Positions 1 through 8,600 of a DNA stretch of 36,458 bases are shown here, piece by piece. The notes beneath the pieces are model-generated. The model was not told the origin of the DNA. It worked only from the letters and a program-made list of their open reading frames with translations, and searched no databases. Each line of letters opens with the position of its first letter. Position 1 is the stretch's first letter. The DNA is taken from positions 1 through 36,458 of the forward strand of contig JANQQV010000011.1 in assembly GCA_028284865.1 (NCBI GenBank). Direction: 5' to 3'. This DNA comes from Rhodothermales bacterium (GTDB lineage: Bacteria > Bacteroidota > Rhodothermia > Rhodothermales > UBA10348). Made by a program: the position numbers and the translations under genes.

Positions 1-96
1 AATGGTCTCTCCCTCGACTACGAAGCCGTCGCTACGGTAGATGCTTCTCCTGAAAGCGTCGTCCGCACCGTGACCTACACGATCACGAACAACTAA
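1..96 (+). CDS. 3' end of small secreted beta-rich protein (continues from 36033)
   Basis: This is an open frame from base 1 to a TAA at 94-96, with no start inside it. The first 48 bases equal the last 48 bases of the window and are in the same frame. Read after the segment at 36033-36458, it adds 15 residues ending in VTYTITNN, giving a complete 157-residue protein. The alternating hydrophobic/polar ending resembles the last strand of a beta-sandwich. The family is not recognised. The join is an inference: if the gene is one of several near-identical copies, the two ends could belong to different copies. Confidence 0.7.
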   Translation, partial: NGLSLDYEAVATVDASPESVVRTVTYTITNN

Positions 97-127
97 GACT
101 CTCGCTGGGCCCGTAAGCCCGGCCGAT

Positions 128-156
128 CCGAAGCCGCCCCGTAAGGCGGCACTCGG
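128..156. terminator. Hairpin downstream of the small secreted gene
   Basis: A 6-bp GC stem (133-138 with 145-150) closes a CCGTAA loop, and an outer 4-bp stem (128-131 with 153-156) extends it. A shorter hairpin with the same loop precedes it (107-110 with 117-120). No T-run follows, so a role in termination or mRNA 3'-end protection is only inferred. Confidence 0.4.
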
Positions 157-211
157 AGCACCCCCCACCACTGAACTTCCTGGGTAGAGGGAGTGCGTCA
201 ACTGACGCTGA

Positions 212-250
212 CATCGCGGCCCGGCTCCAACAAGGAGCCGGGCCGCGATG
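212..250. terminator. 17-bp perfect hairpin between convergent genes
   Basis: Bases 212-228 and 234-250 are perfect reverse complements around a 5-nt loop (AACAA). The hairpin lies between the + gene ending at 96 and the - gene ending at 331, where a bidirectional terminator would sit. Neither side has a T-tract, so it may instead protect 3' ends or act with Rho. The structure is directly visible; the function is inferred. Confidence 0.5.
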
Positions 251-330
251 CGTTTACAGAAATCGTCCCCATTGATACGGCAGCGAACAAGGGTCTTGAT
301 CGGCACCAACCAGGCATACCGAACCTTCAA

Positions 331-792
331 TCACATCCAACGGCGCACCCTGCTTCGGTACTCCTCGAACGCGCCGTCGAATAAGCTCATCATGGCCCAC
401 TCTTCCGGCGCGATCTGAAAGCGTGTCATGTAAGGGATAAAGAGCAGCGTTACCAGAATGGGCAGTAGTCCATCCATTCGTATTGCCCATCCCATGATGA
501 CCAAGAACATGCCCAGGTACATGGGATTACGTGTGTAAGCGTAGATACCGGTGGTTACCAGTTCCGAAGCCTTATCGGGATTGAAAGGATCTACCGTAGT
601 ACGAGCGCGCTTGAACGAAATGACACCGGCAACCGCGGCCACGAATCCCGTGGCCGCGAAAACCAGCGCCAAAACCGTGGTCCAACTCGCGTGCGACCAC
701 GTCATCCAATCGATTCTGTCGGCGCCCCAGGCTCCTGCGGCAACAAGCGCCCCGACAGCGACTGGAGGGACTTTCAATTCAAGAAATCGCAT
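331..792 (-). CDS. Isoprenylcysteine carboxyl methyltransferase-like membrane protein
   Basis: The product is 154 residues from the ATG at 792; an upstream in-frame ATG at 906 would add a non-conserved, non-hydrophobic extension and run into the divergent promoter region, so it was not used. Several hydrophobic helices are visible. The family hallmark RNPMYLGM lies in the second half, and the C-terminus has an acidic EEW segment followed by an E-Y-x-x-R-V-R-R-W ending, as in the ICMT/PEMT-like family of SAM-dependent membrane methyltransferases. Bacterial members have mostly unknown substrates (lipid, thiol or small molecule). It is transcribed away from the FecR gene and is a single-gene unit. 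The family is sure; the substrate is unknown. Confidence 0.85.
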   Translation of the reverse strand: MRFLELKVPPVAVGALVAAGAWGADRIDWMTWSHASWTTVLALVFAATGFVAAVAGVISFKRARTTVDPFNPDKASELVTTGIYAYTRNPMYLGMFLVIMGWAIRMDGLLPILVTLLFIPYMTRFQIAPEEWAMMSLFDGAFEEYRSRVRRWM

Positions 793-862
793 GGCTGAGA
801 AGGCTCTTGATCGGTGGTTGAGGGGATTCGCGACGAGCGGCGTGAAACCCGATCCAACCCTG

Positions 863-891
863 TTGTACGTCTCGTGTACTTTACGTAATTC
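863..891 (+). promoter_or_regulatory. Candidate promoter for the FecR-CHAT block
   Basis: TTGTAC (863-868) and TAATTC (886-891) are separated by 17 bp and sit 26 bases before the ATG at 918. They resemble primary-sigma -35/-10 elements. The 125-bp gap is also the divergent region for the methyltransferase gene. This is pattern-based only. Confidence 0.4.
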
Positions 892-917
892 TACGCACCC
901 ACCCACGTCGTTGCATC

Positions 918-1877
918 ATGGCTTTTTCTGCATTCAAGCGCCTTTTTTCAGCAGGCCTCCTTTCGTTCGCCCTCCTTACGCCTGCGCTCGCCCAGGACCG
1001 TGTAGCCGTATTGACCGAGGTCGCGGGCACGGTTGAATTGGCTCGCAACGGCTCCAGCTCCTTCGGTTCTGCAGAATGGGGATCACCGTTATATGCTGGA
1101 GACCGCATTCGCACGGCTGCTCAGGCCCAGGCCGTTCTCCTGTTCTCCGACAACAACCTGATGACGGTTTCAGGAGGCAACACATACACCGTGGGTGGTG
1201 CTGCTCCCGGTGCTTCCCGCTCTGTGTCTTCATCAGTCATCTCAAGTGATACGGACCTGACCTTGCACCGCGCGGGCGCAGGCGAAATTGAAGTGCTGGG
1301 TGGCCTTCGAAACAGCCTGAATCGCGATGCGATCAGCGTCGTCTCGCCCATCAATACCCGGATGGCTACCGATCGTCCCACGTTCCACTGGGAGTCCCTC
1401 GACGGATTCGACATGTATCGCGTCACCCTCCAGGTGGCCGGTCGAGAACTCTGGAGCGCGGAGACGGAGGAAACGCAGATCGTTTATCCTGACGATGCTC
1501 CGGCACTCGTAGCAGGAGAAACGTACTTCTGGCGTGTCACGGGTGAAAACCTCATGGACAGCGAGGACTCCAAACTCGTGTCCTTCCAGGTGCTGTCGGC
1601 AGACGAGCAAGCTTCGTTCGAAGCCGCGCTTGCGGAGCTGGATGCAGAATACGCCCCTGACCAGCGCGGCGACTCCTACCGATTCTTCCTGGGTACGTTG
1701 CAAGCCAACCATCAGGTGTACGGTGGCGCCATCGCCTCATTCGAACACATTGCCAAGCTGCATCCCGGTTCTGCCAACGTCCACCAGATACTTGGCTCTC
1801 TGTATGCGGAAGTCGGTCGCGTCGCAGATGCCATCGAATCGATAGAACGTGCAGCCGAACTCCGATCCGAGGAATGA
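918..1877 (+). CDS. Secreted FecR-domain protein with Fn3-like and TPR regions
   Basis: A 319-residue protein with a clear signal peptide ending near LAQ (residue 26). Residues about 28-125 match the FecR fold: AGTVELARNG, then a G-S-x-L-x-x-GDRIRT stretch typical of the domain. Residues about 143-225 look like a fibronectin-type beta-sandwich (PTFHW, YFWRVTGEN), and 250-319 form one or two TPR-type helix pairs (AIASFEHIAKLHP, AIESIERAAEL). It lacks the cytoplasmic helix and transmembrane segment of the iron-dicitrate anti-sigma FecR, so it is the secreted FecR-domain type, not a sigma regulator. Its stop overlaps the start of the CHAT gene by 4 bp (ATGA), indicating translational coupling and probable joint function. 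Confidence 0.88.
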   Translation: MAFSAFKRLFSAGLLSFALLTPALAQDRVAVLTEVAGTVELARNGSSSFGSAEWGSPLYAGDRIRTAAQAQAVLLFSDNNLMTVSGGNTYTVGGAAPGASRSVSSSVISSDTDLTLHRAGAGEIEVLGGLRNSLNRDAISVVSPINTRMATDRPTFHWESLDGFDMYRVTLQVAGRELWSAETEETQIVYPDDAPALVAGETYFWRVTGENLMDSEDSKLVSFQVLSADEQASFEAALAELDAEYAPDQRGDSYRFFLGTLQANHQVYGGAIASFEHIAKLHPGSANVHQILGSLYAEVGRVADAIESIERAAELRSEE

Positions 1878-4800
1878 TGCGTCTTTCCGGCATATGTCTC
1901 GCATTTCTTGCACTGATCACTCCCTTCGTTGCCCATGCGCAAGACGAGGACTTCGAACTGGAGTTGGCCCGAGCCCTCTACACTGAAGACTCCGAAGTCA
2001 TTGAGCAGCTGATTCGTGCACATCGCCTGGACGTCAAGCCCGTCGTTGAGGCCTGGATCACGGATGCTCTTTCAGAGGATGATGCTGTAGCTTTGGACCT
2101 GGCCGATCAACTGGCCCAGGCCTTTGAATCCACCCATGGCGAATCCAGCCTTAACGCCCGGGTCGTCTTCGCTCGTGGCCTTTCAGCGGCAGATCGCCTC
2201 GTCAAGCTGGAAGCAGACAGCATGTACGCCCATGCCGTGGCTCGGCGTGGCGCCTCGGCGGAGCGGGAGGCTGTAAGGGCTGAGCTCATTAAGGCCGAAT
2301 CCCTCTACCGACAGATCGAAGACACGGCTGGATTGGCCGCCACCTTGGGTCAACTGGGTTATGTCAGTTGGTTTCTCGACCGGCCGTCGTACTTGACCTA
2401 CAACGAGCAGGCCTTGGAGCTGCGCCGTCAGATCGATGATCGGCAGCTGATGGGTAACACCCTCAATGACCTCGGGCTGTACCACCGAGCCATTGACCGC
2501 GACTACCGCAAGGCGCTTGACGTGTACCTCGAGTCCGAATCCATCCGATGGGTCATCGGGGATTCCGTTGCACTCAGTCGCACGCTGCCCAATATCGCCC
2601 TCTCCTACGAGGGTCTCGGTGACTTCGAGAGCGCGATCGATTACTACGACAAAGGCGCAGAGCTGTATTTGGCTGTTGGTGATACCGCCCGCTACATCAC
2701 ACAGCGAAACAACCGCGCTGGTGTCCTGACGGATGTGCTTGAGCGCCACTCGGAAGCGTTGCTGGAGATGCTGCTGCTCAAGGATGAGCTGAAGGCCATC
2801 AATGATCCGCGTGCAGAAGCCATCGTCACGAACAGCATCGGCGTCGTGAGTCGTCGCCTCGGCGATTATGAGAATGCCATTCTCAACTATCAGGATGTCA
2901 TTGCCCTCTCAGAGAACAACGGGTTTCCCGACCTGCTGGCCGGCGCCCTGAACAATATTGGCGTTGTGATGATCTGGATGGGACGATCTCAGCGCGCCAC
3001 GCCGTACTTCGAGCGCGCCCGTACAACCTTCCAGGAATTGGAAGCCGTTGATGAGGAATTGAACACGCTCATCAACCTCGGAAGCGCCAACTACGAAACG
3101 CGTCAGTACGAGGACTCCATAGACTGGCTCGAACAGGCAAGGGACATGGCCGCTGCGTACTCAGATACGCTCAGCCTTGGAACGATCGAAACGGGCCTCG
3201 GCAACAGCAAGCTTCGCTCCCTGGGTCCTGAGGCGGCAATGGAGCACTTCGAATTGGCTCTCGACATCGCACGCGATTACGAGGTGCCGGATCTGGTGAT
3301 GGGAGCGCTGTTCGGACTCGGTGATGCAGCGGAACAGGCAGGACGCGCTGATGAAGCACTGACCTGGTACCTCGAAGCCGTCGAAACGCTTGAGTCTGCT
3401 CGTGGCCTGCTACGTGCTGAAGAAGACAAAGCCGGCTATCTGGCACAGACCCGGTATCTGTTCGAGGATGTCGTCGACTTCATGTCGCGGCAAGCAGTTG
3501 AAACCGGTGATCAGAAATGGACGGAGGCTGCTTTTGCCTTCGCCGAGCAGGCCAAGGCCCGTGCGTTTGTCGATCAGCTGGCTGAAGCTCTGGCGGATAT
3601 CGACGCCGGTGTGGATCCCCAGCTTCTGGAAGATCAGCAGATCTTGACCGACAACCTGGTCTGGCTTCGCGATGAGCTGACGGTCGAAACGGATCGAGAG
3701 CGCCGAGCCGAGCTGAAGGAGATGATTCGCGAACAGGAAGTGGAATTTGACCGTGTCGAGCGCGATCTCCGCGAACGAAATGGCGCCTATGCTCAACTTC
3801 GCTACCCCGAGCCGGCCGATCTGAATGCGGTGCAGGCGCGTCTGGCTCCCGGCGAACTGGCCTTGTCTTATTCCGTCGGAGATTCGAGTTCGACCGTGTG
3901 GGCCATCGGCCCGGACCAGGTCTCGATTCACCTGCTACCAGTTCGAAGCGAATTGAAATCAAACATCGATGTCCTGCGATTGGCGCTCGAGGATCCGGAT
4001 GCGATGATTGCTGCTGCCTACGGTGAATCAGCCAGCACGCTATACGCCACGCTGATCGAACCCATGTCCGATCTCGTAGACGCTGCCAACCGGGTCATCA
4101 TCATGCCGGATGACGTCCTGAACTATCTCCCCTTCGAAGCGCTGACATCTGCTACGGGCGATTCATGGACAGGTCATACGTATCTGCTCGAAGCAGCGGA
4201 ATTTGCCTACGTTCCGTCGGCCACCGTATGGGCACAACTCGCTGAGCGCCAACGTCCAGAGCCGACCATGGATTTCTTTGCCGTCGGTAACCCTGACTTT
4301 GGTGGGACGAACTCCCTGTCGAACCTGCGTGGCACCACCCTTGAGCAGCTCCCCTTCACAGCCGAGGAAGTCGACCGAATCGATGGGCTCTTTGATGATT
4401 CACGCACTGTCACTTTGACCGGGCAGGACGCTACGGAATCGGCCGTTCGTAGGGCCGTCCTGGAGAACTCCTACCGGTATGTACACTTCGCGACGCACGG
4501 CCTGATCGACGACGATCGTCCTGATTACTCGGCGCTGGCACTCTCCGTGGGCGAAACCCCAGGAGAAGGCCTCCTTCAAGCATCGGAGATCTTCAATATG
4601 TCCTTCGATGCCGACCTGGTCGTGCTATCCGCTTGCGAAACCGGCCTTGGGCAGCTGATCCAGGGTGAAGGGATGGTTGGCCTGACACGCGCATTCATGT
4701 ACGCCGGTGCATCGTCGCTGGTGGTCAGTCTGTGGAGCGTTTCGGACTCATCAACGGCTTCGCTCATGCAGGCATTCTATGAGAATCTGATCGCTCAAGG

Positions 4801-4912
4801 CCAATCCAAAACCAGAGCCATCCAGTCAGCCAAGCAATCCCTGCTGGCTGACGAGTCCACGGCGCACCCATTCCATTGGGCCCCATTCATTTTCACCGGC
4901 GCCACCGACTGA
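1874..4912 (+). CDS. Secreted TPR-CHAT domain protease-like protein
   Basis: A 1,012-residue protein with a signal peptide (cleavage after AHA, about residue 22). Residues about 140-520 are a long array of TPR helices, followed by a charged coiled-coil-like stretch (about 570-640) and a C-terminal CHAT domain (about 690-1012). The caspase-type dyad is intact: His875 in HFATHG and Cys921 in SACETG, followed by the family's GEGMVGLTRAF and SLWSV motifs. CHAT (caspase HetF associated with TPRs) domains are clan CD cysteine peptidases; the C-terminal WAPFIFTG ending is also typical. The 4-bp overlap with the FecR gene suggests one unit. The presence of a signal peptide means it acts outside the cytoplasm, unlike the best-studied TPR-CHAT effectors. 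The target is unknown; the giant surface protein downstream is a candidate. Confidence 0.93.
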   Translation: MMRLSGICLAFLALITPFVAHAQDEDFELELARALYTEDSEVIEQLIRAHRLDVKPVVEAWITDALSEDDAVALDLADQLAQAFESTHGESSLNARVVFARGLSAADRLVKLEADSMYAHAVARRGASAEREAVRAELIKAESLYRQIEDTAGLAATLGQLGYVSWFLDRPSYLTYNEQALELRRQIDDRQLMGNTLNDLGLYHRAIDRDYRKALDVYLESESIRWVIGDSVALSRTLPNIALSYEGLGDFESAIDYYDKGAELYLAVGDTARYITQRNNRAGVLTDVLERHSEALLEMLLLKDELKAINDPRAEAIVTNSIGVVSRRLGDYENAILNYQDVIALSENNGFPDLLAGALNNIGVVMIWMGRSQRATPYFERARTTFQELEAVDEELNTLINLGSANYETRQYEDSIDWLEQARDMAAAYSDTLSLGTIETGLGNSKLRSLGPEAAMEHFELALDIARDYEVPDLVMGALFGLGDAAEQAGRADEALTWYLEAVETLESARGLLRAEEDKAGYLAQTRYLFEDVVDFMSRQAVETGDQKWTEAAFAFAEQAKARAFVDQLAEALADIDAGVDPQLLEDQQILTDNLVWLRDELTVETDRERRAELKEMIREQEVEFDRVERDLRERNGAYAQLRYPEPADLNAVQARLAPGELALSYSVGDSSSTVWAIGPDQVSIHLLPVRSELKSNIDVLRLALEDPDAMIAAAYGESASTLYATLIEPMSDLVDAANRVIIMPDDVLNYLPFEALTSATGDSWTGHTYLLEAAEFAYVPSATVWAQLAERQRPEPTMDFFAVGNPDFGGTNSLSNLRGTTLEQLPFTAEEVDRIDGLFDDSRTVTLTGQDATESAVRRAVLENSYRYVHFATHGLIDDDRPDYSALALSVGETPGEGLLQASEIFNMSFDADLVVLSACETGLGQLIQGEGMVGLTRAFMYAGASSLVVSLWSVSDSSTASLMQAFYENLIAQGQSKTRAIQSAKQSLLADESTAHPFHWAPFIFTGATD

Positions 4913-4960
4913 CGGCCCCAAAAAACGCTTCCCCGCTAATCCCCCGCTTTTCTTCGTTCC

Positions 4961-4976
4961 CTGAACCAGGAATCCC
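4961..4976 (+). other. Leader motif copy 1 (CCTGA-NN-CAGGAA-N-CC)
   Basis: CCTGAACCAGGAATCC lies in the C/T-rich leader 18 bases before the ATG at 4995. A near-identical short inverted-repeat motif occurs in the leader of the giant gene (5564-5579). It could be a shared RNA or protein binding site, or coincidence. Confidence 0.3.
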
Positions 4977-4994
4977 ACCTCTACCTACTCCGAC

Positions 4995-5546
4995 ATGACT
5001 CCCACTAACGCACTGCGAAGCGCATTATTGGCGCTCCTGCTCACCATTGGTGTACAGCAGACGGCCGCCCAGGAGCTTCGCACTTCGATTGAATCCCTGT
5101 CCAACACGTCCGAAGCCGTCGTCGTCGCCCAGGCGGTCGAAACAGAGAGCTTCTGGAACGAAGACCGGACGGCCATCCTCACACGCGTTGTTCTGCGCGT
5201 GGATGACCAGCTACAGGGCCAGGCTGCAGCCACGACCGAGATCATCATTCCTGGTGGCCGCGTCGGCGATACCATTCATGAAGTGTCCGACATGCCCCAC
5301 TTCGAAGTGAATGAGGAAGCAGTCGTCTTCGTAGAGCGCCACCGAAGCGGCATCCTGGTGGTATCCGGCGGATTGCACGGCAAGCTCCCCGTCACCCGGA
5401 ATGTCAGCACGGGTATCAAGATGGTGGGTGGCACGATGGAATTATTTGAAGTCGAAGACACCCACGAGCATTCGGCAAACGACGATCAGTTGATCCCGCT
5501 CGACGACTTCAAGCTCCGCTTCAAGGAGCTGCGCGACCGGCAATAA
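4995..5546 (+). CDS. Small secreted beta-rich protein of unknown function
   Basis: A 183-residue protein with a signal peptide (leucine-rich core, cleavage near TAAQ, residue 26). The mature part begins with a helix-like SLSNTSEAVVVAQ segment, then predicted beta strands including VVLRVDDQLQG, EIIIPGGRVGD and EEAVVFVERH. This pattern (conversion into a PGG-containing strand and a GE/NE-x-V-V-F-x-E turn) recurs in exported proteins found near matrixin-like metalloproteases, but no family is named here. It sits 82 bp after the CHAT gene and 88 bp before the giant metzincin-containing gene, in the same direction. It could be a partner or inhibitor of that protease; this is only contextual inference. 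Confidence 0.8.
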   Translation: MTPTNALRSALLALLLTIGVQQTAAQELRTSIESLSNTSEAVVVAQAVETESFWNEDRTAILTRVVLRVDDQLQGQAAATTEIIIPGGRVGDTIHEVSDMPHFEVNEEAVVFVERHRSGILVVSGGLHGKLPVTRNVSTGIKMVGGTMELFEVEDTHEHSANDDQLIPLDDFKLRFKELRDRQ

Positions 5547-5563
5547 GCTCCTCTTCCCGACTG

Positions 5564-5579
5564 CCTGATTCAGGAAGCC
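5564..5579 (+). other. Leader motif copy 2 (CCTGA-NN-CAGGAA-N-CC)
   Basis: CCTGATTCAGGAAGCC lies 55 bases before the giant gene's start and matches the motif at 4961-4976 in 13 of 16 positions. It contains the palindrome CCTGA-T-TCAGG. Confidence 0.3.
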
Positions 5580-5634
5580 GCCTCTTTTCTGCTGTCCAGC
5601 GTGTCAGCAACCACCTCCTCTCCCCCAGACTCCG

Positions 5635-8600
5635 ATGAAACAACTCGTTTCAGCTCTATCTCTTTTTGTCCTCCTTGCTCTGCCGGCGCAGGCACAGTTC
5701 ACCCAGTCAGCATCGTTTGAGTTTGGCAGCGGACGATCGATTGCTGTAGGCGACCTGAACGGCGATACCCATCAGGATATTTTTGTGGCTGTCGAAGGGG
5801 GCGTGAACTCCGTCTGGCTCGGCGACAGCAATGGTAATCTGACGCCACTGGCCCAGCCGAACTTCGTCACGGGAACGACCATTGACGTTGCCCTTGGTGA
5901 CCTTGACGGCGACGGTGATCTCGATGCCGTTACGGTCAATGCTTACCCAAACAACTTCAACTGCAATACTTACACGTGCGAAGACAACCGTGTATGGTTC
6001 AACGATGGCTCGGGCGTTTTCACGCTTCAGTGGGCCGATGGCATCCAAGGGGGTAGCCAGGATGTCAACATCGTGGACGTCACGGGCGACGGTTGGTTGG
6101 ACATCGTCGTGGCCAACACGTCTGGACCTGTTCAGAGCCAGGTTTATGTGAGCGGAGGAGTTGTATCCACAGTATTCCTGAACTTCACGGCAACCAGTCT
6201 TGGTGTCCAGAGCTCCGAAGTCGAAGTCTTCGACTTTGCAGGTTCGGCGCTGCCCGATTTTGTGTTCGTTGACGGTTTTACGGGTGCTTCTTCAACCACG
6301 CTCGAGAATACGACTGCTGCGGGCACCTTCAGTTTTGCTGCAGGAGCGGGCTTCGGTCCGAGACCGTTCAATCCGAACGGACTGGTCGCGACCGACCTCA
6401 ACAACGATGGTGACCTGGATCTCGTAGTCGGATCTTCGGCTCCCTTTTCAGACAACGGTGGCACGCACTTTCTCCACTCGTATTTGAACAACGGAGACGG
6501 GACGTTTTCAGCCCCGATCCAGTCCGGTTCAGATGGTGAAGTCCGCTTTGACATTACTGCCGGCGATGTGGATGGCGACGGTAATCAGGACGTCCTGGTG
6601 GGTGGATATCGCTGGGGATATGGTGGGCCATTCAATGCCATTGCGTATGGCGACGGTACTGGCGCCTTCCCCGAAGTCGCTTCGAGTCCGAGTGGTAATC
6701 GCCACACTACGGCGGCGGACATGAACAAAGATGGTCGCCTGGATATCATCGCTGGGAACGCCGGTGCCAGCAACGCACTGTTCCTGAATGACGGTCTCAC
6801 TCGAGACTCCTTTGTCGTCGTGAACACGAACGACGGCGGTCCCGGGTCGCTCCGCTCGGCCATCAATTACGCCAATGACCAGCCCAACGGTGGCGGTCCA
6901 GATGTCATCTCTTTCAACATTCCGGGTGCTTCAACAACCCACACAATTTTTCTCGGAACCGAGCTTCCGGTGATCGCGGACCCCGTTGTCATCGATGCCA
7001 CATCTCAGGGCGATGCCACCTGTGGCAGCTTCGGATTTGGGGACCGTGTACTCCGGGTGGTACTCGGTGGCTCAGCATTGAATACGGGCGGTGATGTCGG
7101 CTTCGACGTCACTGCTGGAAACTCCACCATCACGGGATTCGTGGTTCAGCAGTTTCCACAGCATGGTATTCGCCTGGGAAGCAACGACAACGTCATCACC
7201 TGTAATTATGTCGGAACCGACGCCGACGGTCGCGGCTCCTCAGGAGCCAACGGACGAATCTTTACCGGCGCCGGAGTCTTCATCGAGGGCTCCAACAACG
7301 ATGTCCGGGAGAACATCGTTGTCGCCTCTTCTTACGACGAGATTCGGGTTGAGACAGGCACGACCAACACCATCGAAGACAACTACGCTGGTGTCGACGT
7401 TGACGTGACCGTCCAGATCTCTCCTCACACGACCCCAAACCCGGGTAATGAGAACCGGATCGGTATCGTGTCCGGTGCATCAGGTGTTGTCGAAGGCAAC
7501 CTTGTTGGCGGTTTTTTTGAGGGCATCCTGCTCAGTCAAGATGGAACGGCAACCAACAACCGGATCGGCATCGGCCCGGGGGATGAGTCCCTTCCGAGCA
7601 CTCGTGGCATCAACATGTTCGGAAACAACGGTACTGCCGGACCGGGCAATGTGATCAGCAACAACGGGGTTGGCATTCTGGTGCAGCCGGGAGCAAACGG
7701 CAACCAGATCACGCAGAACAGCATCTTCTCCAACGGAGCTGACGGCATCCAGCTGGGCGCTGGTTCCAATGGCGGCATCCTTCCCCTTTCGTGGGGCGCC
7801 GTTTATATCGATGCCAGTGGCGAGCTGACTATCAATGTGACGGCCGCCCGCAATGGAACGGTTGAACTGTTCAAGGCCGACTCCCAGGGCAGTGGTGAAG
7901 GCGAAACGTTTGTCAGCAACCTGATTCCCTATTCCACGGCCGGATCCGAACAGCTCTTCAATCTCGGGGATGCGAGCGCCCTGGGTGTCAGCGTTGGTGA
8001 CATTCTGGTCGCCACGCTTACCGACGGAACGGACAACACGTCCGTCTTCAGCGCCACGATTCCGGTCGCCAGTGATCCGCTGGTGGTCTTGAATACGAAT
8101 GATTCGGGAGCTGGCTCGTTGCGAGCTGCCATCGATTTTGCCAACGCCACACCAAATGGCGGTAGCCCTGACGAGATCACCTTCAACATCCCCGGGCCCG
8201 GACCGCACACGATTGCTCCGACCTCTGCCCTCCCTGGTATGTCGGAAGCGGTCATCATCAACGGGTATTCGCAGCCTGGTTCCTCGACCAATACGACAGC
8301 GGCCTTCCAGCCATTCGATGCAGACATCCGCATCTACATCGATGGCTCCGGACAAGGCTCAGGAAATGGTTTGACGGTTAGTGGCCACTCTGGATCAGAG
8401 ATTCGAGGCCTCGTGATTTACGGCGCACCGGGACGCGCCATTGATCTTGCCGGTGGTGGGCATAAAGTCAAAGGGTCTTACATCGGACACGATGGCGTCA
8501 CATATCTCGGGACCGGTGGAATCCGCCTGGCAGGAGGAGCGGACGATGAGATCGGCGGGCCAAACCCGGCCGACAGAAACATCATCATGGGTGGCGTAGG

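Noticed and set aside
918..1877. FecR as an anti-sigma regulator of iron uptake
   Set aside because: It has a cleavable signal instead of a cytoplasmic domain and membrane helix, and no sigma factor or TonB receptor gene is next to it.
7480..8355. 291-codon open frame on the - strand
   Set aside because: It lies opposite beta-helix module 1, where periodic codon usage keeps the antisense frame open; not a gene.
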